This document shows positions 8,526 through 18,581 of a DNA stretch of 64,000 nt, piece by piece. The notes under the pieces were generated by a model. The model did not search any database and was not told the DNA's origin. It saw only the letters and a list, made by a program, of their open reading frames with translations. The stretch spans positions 270,501 to 334,500 of the forward strand of contig NZ_CP028843.1 of the NCBI RefSeq assembly GCF_003058325.1. Reading direction: 5' to 3'. The stretch comes from Methylobacterium currus. Its GTDB lineage: Bacteria; Pseudomonadota; Alphaproteobacteria; Rhizobiales; Beijerinckiaceae. The position numbers and the translations under genes were made by a program. Positions within the stretch are counted from its first letter, which is position 1. Each line of letters starts with the position of its first letter.

Positions 8526-8534
8526 CCGGGTCCC

Positions 8535-10772
8535 CTACAGCACCTTGTCCAACGTCACCGGCAGCTTGCGCACCCGCTTGCCTGTCGCGTGCCAGATCGC
8601 GTTGACGATGGCGCCGGCGCTGCCGGTGACGCCGATCTCGCCCACGCCCTTGATCCCGAGCGGGTTGACGTGCGGGTCCTCCTCCTCGACCAGGATCGCC
8701 TCGAGCGAGGGTACGTCGGCATTCACCGGCACGTGGTACTCGGCGAGGTTGGCGTTCATCGGCCGGCCGGTGCGCGGGTCCATCACCGCCTGCTCGTGCA
8801 GGGCGAAGGAGACGCCCCAGATCATCCCGCCGTAATACTGGCTGCGCACCAGCCGTGGGTTGATGATCCGCCCGGCCGCGAAGGCGCCGACGAGGCGCGT
8901 CGCCCGGATCTGGCCGAGATCGGGGTCGACCGTCACCTCGGCGAAGACCGCGCCGTGGGCGTGCATGGCGTAAGCCTCGCGCGCCGCGTCGGGCCCGGCC
9001 GCGCCCTTGCCCTCGACCAGGTCAAGGCCTGCCCGGCTCAAGATCTCCGCGAAGGCCTCGGACCGGGTTTCGTCGTCGCGCCGCACCAGCCGGCCGCCGC
9101 GGGCGATCACCCCGGCATTGCCGGCGCCGTAGAGGGGCGAGCGCCGATCCTGCGTCGCGAGCGCCGCGAGCTGCGCGATCGCGTCGGCGGCCGCGCCCTT
9201 GATCGCCGTGCCGGCGGTGGCGGTGTGGGCCGAGCCGCCGGCGATGCCGCCGTTGGGCAGGTCCGAGGTGCCGATGCGGAAGTCGACCGCGTCGATGTCG
9301 AGGCCGAGCTCCTCGGCGGCGATCTGCGCCAGCGCCGTCCAGGCCCCCTGCCCCATGTCGATCGCGCCGATCGCAACGGACGCCTCGCCGTTGGCCGTCA
9401 GCACCGCCCGCGCCTCGGCCTGGAACATCAGGGCCGGGAAGGTCGCGGTGCCGACGCCCCAGCCGACGAGGAGGCCGTTCGCGTCGCGCATCTGCCCGGA
9501 TGCCCGTGGGCGCTTGGCCCAGCCGAAGGCCTCGGCCCCGCGCGCATAGCACTCCCGCAGCGCCTTCGAGGAGAACGGCTTGCCGGAGGCGGGCTCGGTC
9601 TCGGCGTAGTTGCGCAGGCGGAAATCCAGCGGATCCATGCCGCAGGCCTCGGCCATCTCGTCGATCGCGCCTTCGAGCGCGACGCTGCCCGAGGCCTCGC
9701 CGGGGGCACGCATGAAGAGCGGCGTGCCGGTGTCGAGCCGCACCGCCCGGTGCCGGGTGGCGAGCGCCGGCGCGGCGTAGAGCGTGTGCGAGACGCCGCC
9801 GCTCGGCTCGATGAAGTCGTCGAAGGTGCTGGTTGCGGTGAGCGTGTGGTGGTCGAGGGCGGTGAGCGCGCCATCCTCGCGCGCGCCGAGGCGCAGGGTC
9901 TGGCGGGTCGGCGCCCGGTGGCCGACCGGGCCGAACATCTGCGGCCGGCTCAGCACCAGCTTCACCGGCCGGCCGACGAGGCGGGCCGCCATGATGCCGA
10001 GCACCTGGGGACCGGCGATCATCCCCTTCGAGCCGAAGCCGCCGCCGAGGAACGGGCTGCGGATATGGATGTCCGCTGGCGAGATGCCGAAGAGGCCGGC
10101 GATCCGCCCCTGCGCCATCGCCAGGCCCTGCGAGGGCATGTCGAGGTCGAGCCGGTCGCCGTCCCAGGTGGCGACGACGGCATGCGGCTCCATGGCGTTG
10201 TGGTACTGGGCCGGCGTCTCGTAGGTCGCCTCGACGGTGCGCGCCGCCGCGGCGAGGCCGGCCGCGACGTCGCCGATCTCCATGTCGGCCGGGTCGCCGA
10301 CGCCGATCGCCCGCGGGGTGAAGGCTTGCGCCGGATCGAGCCCGACCGCCGGCATCTCGGCCTCGTAGGTCGGATTGAGCAGGGCGGCGCCCTCGGTCGC
10401 GGCCTCCAGCGTCTCGGCGATCACCACCGCGACCGGCTGGTTGGCGTAGCGCACGCGGTCGTCCTGCAGGAGGTCGAGCCGGAAGGTGAAGCCGTCATGC
10501 TTCTCGTCCGGGTGCTGCGCGAGCGCGGGCTTGGTCTGCGGCGTCATCACGGCGACGACGCCGGGATGCGCCTCGGCGGCTGCGACGTCGAGATGCGTGA
10601 CCCGGCCGCGGGCGATGCGGCTCACCGCCATCACGGCATAGAGCATCCCGGGCGGGTGGTGGTCGGCGGCGTAGGCGGCAGCGCCGGTCACCTTCAGGAT
10701 CCCGTCCCGGCGGGTGAGCGGCTGGCCGATCTTCGAGCCGTGGCGGATCTGGCGGGGAGCGGTCTCAGACAT
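8535..10772 (-). CDS. paoC: aldehyde oxidoreductase, molybdenum-binding subunit (PaoC-like)
   Basis: The catalytic large subunit (745 aa) of a xanthine-oxidase-family enzyme that oxidises aldehydes to acids at a molybdopterin cofactor. The N-terminal hammerhead domain ([12 protein letters not shown]) is followed by cofactor-binding segments ([29 protein letters not shown]) and the catalytic glutamate in GVGEIG at about residue 712. The ATG at 10772 overlaps the end of the FAD subunit by 8 bp and starts at the family's usual position; the longer open frame runs back through that gene. It is last in the order 2Fe-2S, FAD, Mo subunit, the paoABC arrangement. Needs molybdopterin cytosine dinucleotide or a similar cofactor; moaA is present at 55.8 kb. 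Confidence 0.9.
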   Translation of the reverse strand: MSETAPRQIRHGSKIGQPLTRRDGILKVTGAAAYAADHHPPGMLYAVMAVSRIARGRVTHLDVAAAEAHPGVVAVMTPQTKPALAQHPDEKHDGFTFRLDLLQDDRVRYANQPVAVVIAETLEAATEGAALLNPTYEAEMPAVGLDPAQAFTPRAIGVGDPADMEIGDVAAGLAAAARTVEATYETPAQYHNAMEPHAVVATWDGDRLDLDMPSQGLAMAQGRIAGLFGISPADIHIRSPFLGGGFGSKGMIAGPQVLGIMAARLVGRPVKLVLSRPQMFGPVGHRAPTRQTLRLGAREDGALTALDHHTLTATSTFDDFIEPSGGVSHTLYAAPALATRHRAVRLDTGTPLFMRAPGEASGSVALEGAIDEMAEACGMDPLDFRLRNYAETEPASGKPFSSKALRECYARGAEAFGWAKRPRASGQMRDANGLLVGWGVGTATFPALMFQAEARAVLTANGEASVAIGAIDMGQGAWTALAQIAAEELGLDIDAVDFRIGTSDLPNGGIAGGSAHTATAGTAIKGAAADAIAQLAALATQDRRSPLYGAGNAGVIARGGRLVRRDDETRSEAFAEILSRAGLDLVEGKGAAGPDAAREAYAMHAHGAVFAEVTVDPDLGQIRATRLVGAFAAGRIINPRLVRSQYYGGMIWGVSFALHEQAVMDPRTGRPMNANLAEYHVPVNADVPSLEAILVEEEDPHVNPLGIKGVGEIGVTGSAGAIVNAIWHATGKRVRKLPVTLDKVL

Positions 10773-11820
10773 GAGCGGCCTCCGGAATCGGGGCGAAGGC
10801 GGAACCCGGCAGCGCCGGCAGGCGGTCCGGCGTGCCGGACGCGGCGCGTTGGAACGCCCGCACCACGAGGCGGCGGGCGAGCGCGATCTTGAAGGCGTTG
10901 TCGCCCGACGGCTTGGCCCCCGCGAGGGCGGCGTCGGCGGCAGCCCGGAAAGCGGCTTCGTCGGGCGCGCGCCCGGCGAGAACCGCCTCCGCCTCCCTGG
11001 CGCGCCAGGGCTTGAGGGCGACGCCGCCGAGCGCCAGCCGCGCCTCGGCGATGCGCCCGCCATCGAGCCGCAAGGACGCAGCCGCCGAGACCACCGCGAA
11101 GGCGTAGGAGGTGCGGTCGCGGACCTTGAGGTAGCGACTGTGGCCGGCGAACGCGGACGCTTCCGGCGGCAGCACGAGGGCGGTGATCAGCTCGCCGGGC
11201 TCCAGCACCGTCTCGCGCTCCGGCGCCTCGCCGGGCAGGCGGTGGAACGCCTCGAGCGGCACGCTGCGCGTTCCGGCCGGGCCGGCGATCTCGACGACAG
11301 CGTCCAGCGCCACGAGGGGCACGCAGAAATCCGACGGGTGGGTGGCGATGCAGGCCTCGCTCCAGCCGAGGATGGCGTGCAGCCGGGTCTCGCCACCTCT
11401 GGCGTCGCAGCCGCTGCCGGGCCGGCGCTTGTTGCAGGCGCTGGCGGTGTCGGTGAAGTACGGGCAGCGGGTGCGCTGCATCACGTTCCCGGCTGCCGTG
11501 GCGGCGTTGCGCAATTGCGCCGAGGCGCCGGAGAGGAGCGCTTCCGCCACCGCCGGATAGGCCTTGGCGAAGGCGGGATCGTGGGCGAGGTCGCTGTTGC
11601 GGGCGAGCGCCCCGATGCGCAACGATCCGTCGCCCTGCCGCTCGATGGCGGCGAGGCCGGGCAGCCGGGTGATGTCGACGAGGCGGGTCGGCCGGCTGAC
11701 GTCGCCCTTCATCAGGTCGAGGAGGTTGGTGCCGGCGGCCAGATAGGCGGCGCCGGGCGCGGCCCCGGCGGCGAGCGCGCCCGCGATGTCGGTGGCGCGC
11801 ACGTACTCGAACGGGATCAT
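10765..11820 (-). CDS. paoB: aldehyde oxidoreductase, FAD-binding subunit (PaoB-like)
   Basis: A 351-residue FAD subunit of the CO dehydrogenase/xanthine dehydrogenase medium-subunit family. The FAD-binding motifs [11 protein letters not shown] (28-38) and [15 protein letters not shown] (108-122) are present. Cys119, Cys129, Cys138 and Cys157 sit where E. coli PaoB carries an extra [4Fe-4S] cluster, which separates the PaoB type from ordinary xanthine dehydrogenase medium subunits. It relays electrons between the Mo subunit and the 2Fe-2S subunit. Its start overlaps the upstream 2Fe-2S gene by four bases (ATGA). Confidence 0.9.
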   Translation of the reverse strand: MIPFEYVRATDIAGALAAGAAPGAAYLAAGTNLLDLMKGDVSRPTRLVDITRLPGLAAIERQGDGSLRIGALARNSDLAHDPAFAKAYPAVAEALLSGASAQLRNAATAAGNVMQRTRCPYFTDTASACNKRRPGSGCDARGGETRLHAILGWSEACIATHPSDFCVPLVALDAVVEIAGPAGTRSVPLEAFHRLPGEAPERETVLEPGELITALVLPPEASAFAGHSRYLKVRDRTSYAFAVVSAAASLRLDGGRIAEARLALGGVALKPWRAREAEAVLAGRAPDEAAFRAAADAALAGAKPSGDNAFKIALARRLVVRAFQRAASGTPDRLPALPGSAFAPIPEAAHV

Positions 11821-12335
11821 GCCGCCTCTCCCCGCCGGGCCGCGGAATCCTGGATCGTGTGCTGGCTCATGGTCTTCTGCGCCTCCAGCACCGCCTCGGT
11901 GATGCCCGCGTAAGCTCCGCAGCGGCACAGGTTGCCGCTCATCGCCTCGCGCACCCGCTCGGGGTCGTCGCCGGCCTGGGCCTCGCGGATCAGCCCGACC
12001 GCGCTCATGATCTGGCCCGGGGTGCAGAAGCCGCATTGGAACCCGTCATGGGCGATGAAGGCCTCCTGCACCGGGTGCAGGCGGTCGCCCTCCGCCAGGC
12101 CCTCGATGGTCAGCACCTCGGCGCCGTCGAGGCTGATGGCGAGCGCGAGGCAGGAATTGATCCGCCGCCCGTCGACCAGCACCGTGCAGGCGCCGCACTG
12201 GCCGCGGTCGCAGCCCTTCTTGGCGCCGGTGAGGTGCAGGCCCTCGCGCAGGAGGTCGAGCAGGGTGGTGCGCGGGTCCGGAATCGGGATCGTGCGCCTC
12301 GTGCCGTTCACCGTCAGGACGATGTCGACGCTCAT
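11817..12335 (-). CDS. paoA: aldehyde oxidoreductase, 2Fe-2S subunit (PaoA-like)
   Basis: A 172-residue iron-sulfur subunit. Plant-type ferredoxin cysteines are at 42, 47, 50 and 62 ([16 protein letters not shown]), and the second cluster uses Cys101, Cys104, Cys137 and Cys139 (CGFCTPG and LCRCG). The protein starts directly with [11 protein letters not shown] and has no Tat signal, unlike the periplasmic E. coli PaoA, so this complex is probably cytoplasmic. First gene of the three-gene operon. I see no maturation chaperone gene (XdhC/PaoD type) next to it. Confidence 0.9.
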   Translation of the reverse strand: MSVDIVLTVNGTRRTIPIPDPRTTLLDLLREGLHLTGAKKGCDRGQCGACTVLVDGRRINSCLALAISLDGAEVLTIEGLAEGDRLHPVQEAFIAHDGFQCGFCTPGQIMSAVGLIREAQAGDDPERVREAMSGNLCRCGAYAGITEAVLEAQKTMSQHTIQDSAARRGEAA

Positions 12336-12500
12336 GCGGCTTCCTCCAGGCTAGACCGTGTCCAAACTAATCCGGCCGCCCGCACCGCCCAGATCCTGCC
12401 GCGTGCGGCAGCGCACATGTCGCAGCGAACCTTTTGCCGGCGCGGCGATTGACCCTGCGAAACCGGATCGCCGGTCCCCCCTCAACCGATAGGTACTGTG

Positions 12501-12770
12501 ATGAAGACCCGTCTCGCCCTCGCCGCCGCCCTGCTGACCGCCGCCGCTGCCCCCGCCTTCGCCCAGGGCGGCTCGCCCTACAACCGCTCCGGCTCGCAGG
12601 CCGGCGGCCCGCTCGGCGGCATCGAGCGTGCCTACGGCGCCCCGGGCGGCGCTCCGTCGGTCGACAGCACCGGCTCCGTCCTCGTCTATCCGCGCGACGA
12701 GCGCGGCGTGCTGGTCCGCGAGGTGCCCCCGGGCTACGCGCCGGTCGCGCCCTACGGCTACGGCCGCTAA
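12501..12770 (+). CDS. small secreted protein
   Basis: An 89-residue protein with a strong Sec signal peptide (MKTRLALAAALL through APAFAQ, cleavage near residue 22). The mature 67 residues are rich in Gly, Pro and Tyr, and the end (PPGYAPVAPYGYGR) suggests an unstructured tail. No recognised domain. The open frame begins with a GTG at 12498, but the ATG at 12501 gives a normal signal start. A good terminator follows at 12837. Confidence 0.6.
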   Translation: MKTRLALAAALLTAAAAPAFAQGGSPYNRSGSQAGGPLGGIERAYGAPGGAPSVDSTGSVLVYPRDERGVLVREVPPGYAPVAPYGYGR

Positions 12771-13077
12771 CCGAGTAATCGAGCCCGGAGGTCCCGTCTG
12801 CCCCGTTCGGGACCTTCCGCTCTCGCGAGCCGGTAAAGCCCGTCCCCGCCTCCCGCGGGGGCGGGCTTTTTACTTGCGGGCGACAGCCGATTCTCTAGCA
12901 GTCACGAGTAAAACGCCTCTCTCCTCTCCCGTGTGGGAGAGGGGATCCCGCGACTTGTCGGAAACGGCCTTTACAATCGGGAAGGATTGGCGGGATCCAC
13001 ATTCCGGCTTGCCTTGCACCCTCCACCGGTGTGAACTCCCGCGGCCCCGCTTCCACAAGCCCCCGAGCCGCCCGCCG
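12771..13077. other. intergenic region of 307 bp
   Basis: Besides the terminator, it holds a second palindrome, CCTCTCCC and GGGAGAGG around GTGT (12923-12942), of a kind that recurs in gaps of this window (also near 14118 and 14310). The promoter of the hydroxyacid dehydrogenase should lie in the right half. I see no gene. Confidence 0.45.
12837..12871 (+). terminator. rho-independent terminator
   Basis: AGCCCG and CCCCGC on the left pair with GCGGGG and CGGGCT on the right across a CTCCC loop, with one bulged T and one bulged G, and a run of five T follows. It lies 67 bases after the small secreted protein gene and should end its transcript. Confidence 0.8.
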
Positions 13078-14043
13078 ATGACCGCATCCGCCCTGTCCGG
13101 CCCCATCGTCCTCGCCCATGCCGCCTATCGCCTCGGCGAGGCCTATGCGGCGAAGGGCGCGCCTCAGCCTTTCGTCGAGGTGCGCAGCCTGAAGGGGCTG
13201 GAAGACGCGGTGGCGCAGGCCGAGGTGCTGGTGGTCTCGGGGCTCTGGCGCCATTCCCTGCTGGAGCGGGCGCCGCGCCTGCGCTTCATCCAGTCGGTCA
13301 GCGCCGGCACCGACCAGTTCCCGAAGGACGCTCTTCGCGCGCGCGGCATCCGGCTCGCCAGCGCGCAGGGCGGCAACGAGCGCGCCGTGGCCGAGCACGC
13401 CCTCGCGCTGATGCTCGGCCTCACCCGCCGCCTGCCGGAGGCCCTGCGCAACCAGGCCGCCGCGACCTGGCGGCCGATGATCGCCGATCCGGCGAAGCGC
13501 GAGCAGGAGCTCGGCGGCCGGACGCTGCTGGTGATCGGCCTTGGGCGCATCGGCACCCGCATCGCCCGGCTGGCCCAGGCCTTCGACATGCGGGTGATCG
13601 GCCTGCGCCGCCGCCCGCTCCAGGCCGGCGATCCGGTCGAGGCGGTGCTCGCCCCCGACCGGCTGCACGAGGCTCTGGGGCAGGCCGACATCGTGGCGCT
13701 CGCCTGCCCGCTGACCCCGGAGACCGAGAGCCTGATCGACGCGGCGGCGCTCGCGGCGATGAAGCCGGGGGCGCTCCTCGTCAACGTCGCCCGTGGCCGC
13801 GTGGTCGACCAGGACGCCCTGGCGCAGGCGCTCGCCGAGGGCCGGATCGCCGGCGCCGGCCTCGATTGTTTTCACGACGAGCCGCTGCCGCCGGAGGCGC
13901 CGTTCTGGCGCATGCCGAACGTGATCGTCACGCCGCACAGTGCCGGCGAGACCGGCCACTACGAGGGCCGGGTGATCGACCTGCTGCTTGAGAATCTGGA
14001 GCGGCTGCGGCGGGGGGAGGAGCTGGCGAACCCGGTGGTGTGA
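13078..14043 (+). CDS. D-2-hydroxyacid dehydrogenase
   Basis: A 321-residue NAD(P)-dependent enzyme of the D-isomer-specific 2-hydroxyacid dehydrogenase family, reducing 2-oxoacids such as glyoxylate or hydroxypyruvate. The nucleotide motif GLGRIG is at 154-159, and the catalytic triad is intact: Arg239 (NVARGR), Glu268 (HDEP) and His287 (TPHSAG). I chose the ATG at 13078; the frame stays open far upstream through a terminator and has no family sequence there. Exact substrate unknown; in methylotrophs hydroxypyruvate reduction would be a plausible role, but the serine-cycle enzyme is not distinguishable by eye. Confidence 0.85.
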   Translation: MTASALSGPIVLAHAAYRLGEAYAAKGAPQPFVEVRSLKGLEDAVAQAEVLVVSGLWRHSLLERAPRLRFIQSVSAGTDQFPKDALRARGIRLASAQGGNERAVAEHALALMLGLTRRLPEALRNQAAATWRPMIADPAKREQELGGRTLLVIGLGRIGTRIARLAQAFDMRVIGLRRRPLQAGDPVEAVLAPDRLHEALGQADIVALACPLTPETESLIDAAALAAMKPGALLVNVARGRVVDQDALAQALAEGRIAGAGLDCFHDEPLPPEAPFWRMPNVIVTPHSAGETGHYEGRVIDLLLENLERLRRGEELANPVV

Positions 14044-14382
14044 GGGACGGGTTCCGATGCGGATCTCATCTCCGCGGGTTTGTTCTCACGCGACGGTTCG
14101 TGCGCGTCCGCCTCTCTCCGCGGGCGGGGAGAGAGCCGCTTGCACCTTGTCGTGCAAGCGGCAAGCGGAGGCGCAGCCGGAGCGAGGGTGGGGGTCTCGA
14201 CGCGTGAGACTCCCCCGGACATAGCCCTCGCCCTCGCGGCGAACCGGCGGTTCGCTGCGGGCCTGCCGAACCCTCCGAACGAGGGGTGGGATCGACGATC
14301 CCCCGGCCTCCCCGCCCGCGGGGAGAGGTGGACCCTGCGCCTGTCCCGGAAGCGGGCGCCTCAGCTCACGCCCGGCCCCGCC
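14044..14382. other. intergenic region of 339 bp rich in hairpins
   Basis: The gap lies between convergent genes. A perfect 11-bp stem, GCCGCTTGCAC (14135-14145) and GTGCAAGCGGC (14152-14162), has a 6-base loop. Flanking it are imperfect CTCTCC/GGAGAG palindromes near 14113-14134 and 14308-14328. These look like a mosaic of extragenic palindromic repeats that may stop transcription from both sides. No gene seen. Confidence 0.5.
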
Positions 14383-14802
14383 TCACCGATCCAGCACCGC
14401 CCGGTCGTTCTTCGCCACCAGGGCCTTGAAGTACGGGGTCAGGTCGTTCTCCGACAGGCCGAAGGCCTGCGCGAACTGCATGATCAGGCGCTGCTCGCCC
14501 GCCTCGGCCTCGCCGTCGGCCATGGCGCTGTCGATCATGTTGAGGAGAATGCAGAGCTTCTGGTCCGGGCGCAGGCGCGGCGCGGCATCGGCCAGGAACT
14601 GGGCCGGTGGGGTGCTGCGGGCGTAGCGGACGGCGGCGTCGAGGCTCTGGCGCGTCGCGTTGCGGCCGAGCACCGACATCAGGTGGCCGATCTCCTCCGG
14701 GTCGATCTCGCCGTCGGCGCTCATGCAGTAGATCAGCGAGACCGCGAGGCAGGTCCGCGGCGTGAGGTCGAGCGAGGTCTGCGACTTGAACATGTTGAAC
14801 AT
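14383..14802 (-). CDS. TerB-like domain protein
   Basis: A 139-residue, all-helical protein resembling the tellurite-resistance TerB / DjlA N-terminal fold. The acidic EF-hand-like stretches CMSADGEIDPEEI and SAMADGEAEAGEQRL, spaced about 70 residues apart, are the family's metal-binding repeats. No signal peptide. TerB-like proteins take part in stress or membrane-associated functions, but without the other ter genes nearby a tellurite role should not be assumed. It stands alone. Confidence 0.7.
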   Translation of the reverse strand: MFNMFKSQTSLDLTPRTCLAVSLIYCMSADGEIDPEEIGHLMSVLGRNATRQSLDAAVRYARSTPPAQFLADAAPRLRPDQKLCILLNMIDSAMADGEAEAGEQRLIMQFAQAFGLSENDLTPYFKALVAKNDRAVLDR

Positions 14803-15369
14803 CGTCGGGGGCCCCTGGCAAGGTGCTCTGTCAATGTGCTGACTCGGTCCATCAGCGCAGGCGGTCGATTACCGCAACGATGCGGCGGTGTCGATCATCG
14901 GAGAGCGGGTTGATGATAAGTATTTTTCGTTTGACCGGTATTCCGTTTGCCGTCTCAAACTCCCATATAGCGGCCGGTCATCATGAAGTACGTTCGGTGA
15001 CCGGGTTTAATCCCTGATCGAGGCTTGAAAATGCGGCGTGGAGGTGGTCCGGCGATCGATGCCGGCCGGGCAAGGCCGAGCCGCCTGGCGGCAAAGGCCG
15101 CCCGCCGATCGCCGTGCCCGAACCGCGACGGCACCGGCGAACCCAGCATATCCGACGAGATGCTCCGATCTTTCTCATTCCAGATCGTCGTCCGAGTCTC
15201 TTTTTCTCTCTTCCGTTGCCCTGGTAGCAGGATCAACTCCCGCTATACGTGCATTTAAAATCTCATTTCATTGACTGATCTCAGTCTGGGCCGCATCGTT
15301 GAGGGCATCGAGCACGGGGCCGCGACGGCCCGTCCGTCCCCCCCGCCCCTGACCACCGGATCGACCTCC
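14803..15369. other. intergenic region of 567 bp upstream of the sulfonate operon
   Basis: No convincing gene. Two short stretches are AT-richer than the surroundings (about 14905-15000 and 15170-15290) and may hold the promoters for the leftward terB-like gene and the rightward ssu operon. Length and composition would allow a regulatory leader, but I see no recognisable riboswitch. Confidence 0.4.
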
Positions 15370-15951
15370 ATGACGCGACCGCGCCTCGTCGGCTTCTCCG
15401 CGAACATCCAGCGGCCCTCGAAGACCCGCACCCTGGTCGAGGCGATCGCCGCCGAGGCCGCCATGCGGCTGCCGGTCGAGGTGCGGATCTTCGACCTCGT
15501 CGATGCCGGTCCCGGCCTCGGCGGTGCCCTCACCCGCGACCAGCTCTCCCTGCCGGCCCGCCGCCTCGTCGAGGCGGTCGAGGAGGCGGATGCCCTCGTG
15601 GTCGGCACCCCCGTCTACAAGGGCGCCTATACGGGGCTGTTCAAGCACCTGTTCGACCTCGTGGCGCCGGAGGCGCTGGCCGGCAAGCCGGTGGCGCTCG
15701 CCGCCACCGGCGGGGGCCCGCGCCACGCCCTCGTGGTCGAGCACGCCTTGCGCCCGCTCTTCGGCTTCTTCACCGCGCTGACGGTGCCGACGGCCGTCTA
15801 CGCCTCGGACCCCGACTTCCGCGATGGCGGCCTCGATTCCGCGGCGATCCGCCAGCGGGTGGCCGAGGCCGGCGGGCAGCTCGCCGCCCTGGCCGGCGCC
15901 CGGGCGGCTGCGGCGGCGCCGCTGGCCCGCGTCGCCGGAGGCGCCCGGTGA
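15370..15951 (+). CDS. msuE: NAD(P)H-dependent FMN reductase for sulfonate monooxygenase
   Basis: A 193-residue flavodoxin-like reductase of the SsuE/MsuE family. It supplies reduced FMN to the SsuD monooxygenase encoded at the end of this operon. The N-terminal phosphate-binding loop (GFSANIQRPSKTRTL) and the FMN site GTPVYKGAYTGLFKHLFDL are visible, as is TGGGPRHALVVEHALRPLF, typical of the family. The ATG at 15370 follows a gene-free leader. The stop overlaps the start of ssuA by four bases (GTGA), so the two are coupled. SsuE is an equally good name. Confidence 0.85.
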   Translation: MTRPRLVGFSANIQRPSKTRTLVEAIAAEAAMRLPVEVRIFDLVDAGPGLGGALTRDQLSLPARRLVEAVEEADALVVGTPVYKGAYTGLFKHLFDLVAPEALAGKPVALAATGGGPRHALVVEHALRPLFGFFTALTVPTAVYASDPDFRDGGLDSAAIRQRVAEAGGQLAALAGARAAAAAPLARVAGGAR

Positions 15952-16892
15952 TCGACCGTCGCTCTCTCCTCGCGGCGGCTCTCGCGGGCGCCGCCCTGCC
16001 GGCCCGTGCGGCTGCCGGCGACACCCTGCGCATCGGCTATCAGAAGAACGGCATCCTGGTCGTCGCCAAGCAGCAGGGCGTGATCGAGGCCCGGCTCAAG
16101 GCCCTCGGCGTCGGCGTCACCTGGGTCGAGTTCTCGTTCGGCCCGCCGCTCCTCGAGGCGATCAGCCTCGGCGCCATCGATCTCGGCCAGACCGGCGACG
16201 CCCCGCCGATCTTCGCGCAGGCCGCCGGGTCTCCTCTGGTCTACGTGGCCGCGCAGGAAGCCGCGGGCTCGGGCGCCGCGGTCCTGGTGCAGAAGGAGTC
16301 TCCCATCCGCAGCCTCGCGGATCTTAGGGCCAAGCGCGTCGCCTTCGCCAAGGCGTCGAGCGCGCACAACCTCACCATCGCGGCCCTGGAGAAGGCGGGG
16401 CTCACCTACCGCGACATCGAGCCGGTGACCCTGGCGCCGGCCGACGCGGCTGCCGCCTTCGCCCGCGGCAGCGTCGATGCCTGGACGATCTGGGACCCGT
16501 ACTTCGCCATCGCGGAGATGCAGCCGAGCACCCGGGTGCTGTCGCTGGCCACCGACATCGCGAAGCCCAACAACTTCTTTCTCGCCCACAAGACCGTCGC
16601 GGCGGAACGCGGCCCGGTGCTGGACGCGGCCCTGGATGCGCTATCCGGTGTGGCGCGCTGGTGCGAGGCCAATCGCGGCGAGGTGGCGGCGCTCCTCTCC
16701 AAGGGGACCGGCGTGCCGCTGGCCGCGACCCGCCGGGCGGTGGACCGCACCGACTACGTCATCGGCCCGATGACCCCGAGCGTGGTGGCCGAGCAGCAGC
16801 GGGTCGCCGACCGCTTCCATGCCCTCTCGCTGATCCCGCACCCGATCCGGATCGGCGACGCGCTCCGCGCGCCCGTCCCCCAGAACGGCTGA
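15948..16892 (+). CDS. ssuA: aliphatic sulfonate ABC transporter, substrate-binding protein
   Basis: A 314-residue periplasmic binding protein for alkanesulfonates. The signal peptide spans about residues 1-23 (MIDRR start, then an Ala/Leu core to ARAAA). The mature start DTLRIGYQKNGILVVAKQQG is typical of SsuA, as are the internal GAIDLGQTGDAPPIFAQAAG and WTIWDPYFAIAE segments. The start codon is GTG and lies inside the end of the FMN reductase gene. It delivers sulfonates to the SsuC permease encoded next. Confidence 0.9.
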   Translation: MIDRRSLLAAALAGAALPARAAAGDTLRIGYQKNGILVVAKQQGVIEARLKALGVGVTWVEFSFGPPLLEAISLGAIDLGQTGDAPPIFAQAAGSPLVYVAAQEAAGSGAAVLVQKESPIRSLADLRAKRVAFAKASSAHNLTIAALEKAGLTYRDIEPVTLAPADAAAAFARGSVDAWTIWDPYFAIAEMQPSTRVLSLATDIAKPNNFFLAHKTVAAERGPVLDAALDALSGVARWCEANRGEVAALLSKGTGVPLAATRRAVDRTDYVIGPMTPSVVAEQQRVADRFHALSLIPHPIRIGDALRAPVPQNG

Positions 16893-16897
16893 CATCC

Positions 16898-17683
16898 ATG
16901 CCCACCCTCCCCTCCCCCGCCGCCGCGGCGCGGCGCTTCGCCCCCTGGCTCCTGCCGGCGGTGATCCTCGTCGGCTGGCAGGCCGCCGGCTCGGCCGGGC
17001 TGGTCTCGACCCGGCTGATGCCCGCCCCCCTCGACGTGGCGGCGGCCGGCTGGCGCCTCGCCGAGACCGGCGAGCTCTGGACGAATCTCGGCGTCAGCTT
17101 CCTGCGGGCGGCGAGCGGCTTCCTCATCGGCGGCGGCATCGGCTTTATCCTCGGCCTCGCCAACGGGTTGTCGCGCCTGTCGGACCGGCTCACCGACACC
17201 ACCGTGCAGATGATCCGCAACATCCCGCACCTGTCGCTGATCCCGCTGGTGATCCTGTGGTTCGGCATCGGCGAGGAGGCCAAGCTGTTCCTGGTGGCGC
17301 TCGGGGTGTTCTTCCCGATCTACGCCAACACCCTGCACGGCATCCGCTCGGTGGATCCGCAGCTGGTCGAGATGGGCCGGATCTACGGCATGTCGGGACC
17401 TGAGCTGTTTTCTCGCGTGGTGCTGCCCGGCGCCCTGCCCTCGGTCTTCGTGGGCCTGCGCTACGCGCTCGGCATCATGTGGCTGACGCTGATCGTCGCC
17501 GAGACGATCTCGGCGTCCTCGGGGCTCGGCTACATGGCGATGCAGGCCCGCGAGTTCATGCTGGTCGACGTCGTGGTGCTGGCGATCCTGATCTACGCGC
17601 TCCTCGGCAAGGTCGCCGACCTGCTGACGCGCCAGCTGGAGCGGGCCTGCCTCGCCTGGAACCCGGCCTACCGCTCGGCCTGA
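16898..17683 (+). CDS. ssuC: aliphatic sulfonate ABC transporter, permease
   Basis: A 261-residue inner-membrane permease with about six hydrophobic segments. The cytoplasmic EAA loop that docks on the ATPase is seen near residues 155-180 ([34 protein letters not shown]). The gene starts five bases after the ssuA stop. With SsuA and SsuB it forms the importer for alkanesulfonates used as sulfur source. Confidence 0.9.
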   Translation: MPTLPSPAAAARRFAPWLLPAVILVGWQAAGSAGLVSTRLMPAPLDVAAAGWRLAETGELWTNLGVSFLRAASGFLIGGGIGFILGLANGLSRLSDRLTDTTVQMIRNIPHLSLIPLVILWFGIGEEAKLFLVALGVFFPIYANTLHGIRSVDPQLVEMGRIYGMSGPELFSRVVLPGALPSVFVGLRYALGIMWLTLIVAETISASSGLGYMAMQAREFMLVDVVVLAILIYALLGKVADLLTRQLERACLAWNPAYRSA

Positions 17684-17730
17684 TCCCCGCTCCCCGCTTC
17701 CAGGATTTTTTCCCCCCAGGATCTTCCTCC

Positions 17731-18555
17731 ATGTTCGCCAGCACCCTGCGCCGGTTCGAGAGCGTCGCGCCCGCCTCCCCCGCCCGCCTGCGCCGCGAGG
17801 TCATCGACCGCGAGATCGCCCGCGACCGGACCACGGCCGGCCTCGGTCTCACCCTGCGCGGCCTGTCCAAGGCCTTCGATGACGGGAAGCCCGTCATCGA
17901 CGGGCTCGACCTGCATATCCCGGCCGGCCAGTTCGTCGCCGTGATCGGGCGCTCGGGCTGCGGCAAGTCCACCCTGCTGCGGCTGATCCTCGGCCTCGAG
18001 ACCCCGAGCGCCGGGCGCGTCGCGGTCGAGGGCGGGGACGCCCCGCGCCGGATCATGTTCCAGGAGCCGCGGCTCCTGCCCTGGGCGCGGGTCCTCGACA
18101 ACGTCGCGGTGGGCCTGCGCGAGGGGTCGGTGGCGGAGCGGCGGGAGCGCGCGGCCGCGGCGCTCCAGGAGGTCGGCCTCGCCGACAAGGCGGGGCAATG
18201 GCCCTCGACCCTCTCGGGCGGCCAGCGCCAGCGGGTGGCGCTCGCCCGCGCCCTCGTCAGCCGCCCGGGTCTCCTCGCCCTCGACGAGCCCCTCGGCGCC
18301 CTCGACGCGCTGACCCGCATCGACATGCAGGCGATGATCGAGCGGATCTGGCGCGGGCAAGGCTTCACGGCGCTCCTCGTCACCCACGACGTCGCCGAGG
18401 CGGTGGCGCTCGCCGACCGCATCCTGGTGGTCGAGGCCGGCCGCATCGCCCTCGACCTGGCGGTGCCGGTGCCCCGCCCGCGCCGGCGCGGCGACCCGGA
18501 GCTGGCGGCCCTGGAAGGCCGCATCCTCGATCACCTGCTCGACGGGCGCGCCTGA
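17731..18555 (+). CDS. ssuB: aliphatic sulfonate ABC transporter, ATP-binding protein
   Basis: A 274-residue ATPase. Walker [10 protein letters not shown] is at 73-81, the Q-loop glutamine at 111, signature LSGGQRQR at 161-168 and Walker B LLALDEP at 181-187, followed by the switch His in THDVAEA. It has an N-terminal extension of about 40 residues before the nucleotide-binding domain. It lies 47 bp after ssuC. Gene order here is E-A-C-B-D, unlike the E. coli order E-A-D-C-B. Confidence 0.9.
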   Translation: MFASTLRRFESVAPASPARLRREVIDREIARDRTTAGLGLTLRGLSKAFDDGKPVIDGLDLHIPAGQFVAVIGRSGCGKSTLLRLILGLETPSAGRVAVEGGDAPRRIMFQEPRLLPWARVLDNVAVGLREGSVAERRERAAAALQEVGLADKAGQWPSTLSGGQRQRVALARALVSRPGLLALDEPLGALDALTRIDMQAMIERIWRGQGFTALLVTHDVAEAVALADRILVVEAGRIALDLAVPVPRPRRRGDPELAALEGRILDHLLDGRA

Positions 18556-18581
18556 GCGCGCCCTCCCCTGGGAGACTTCCA

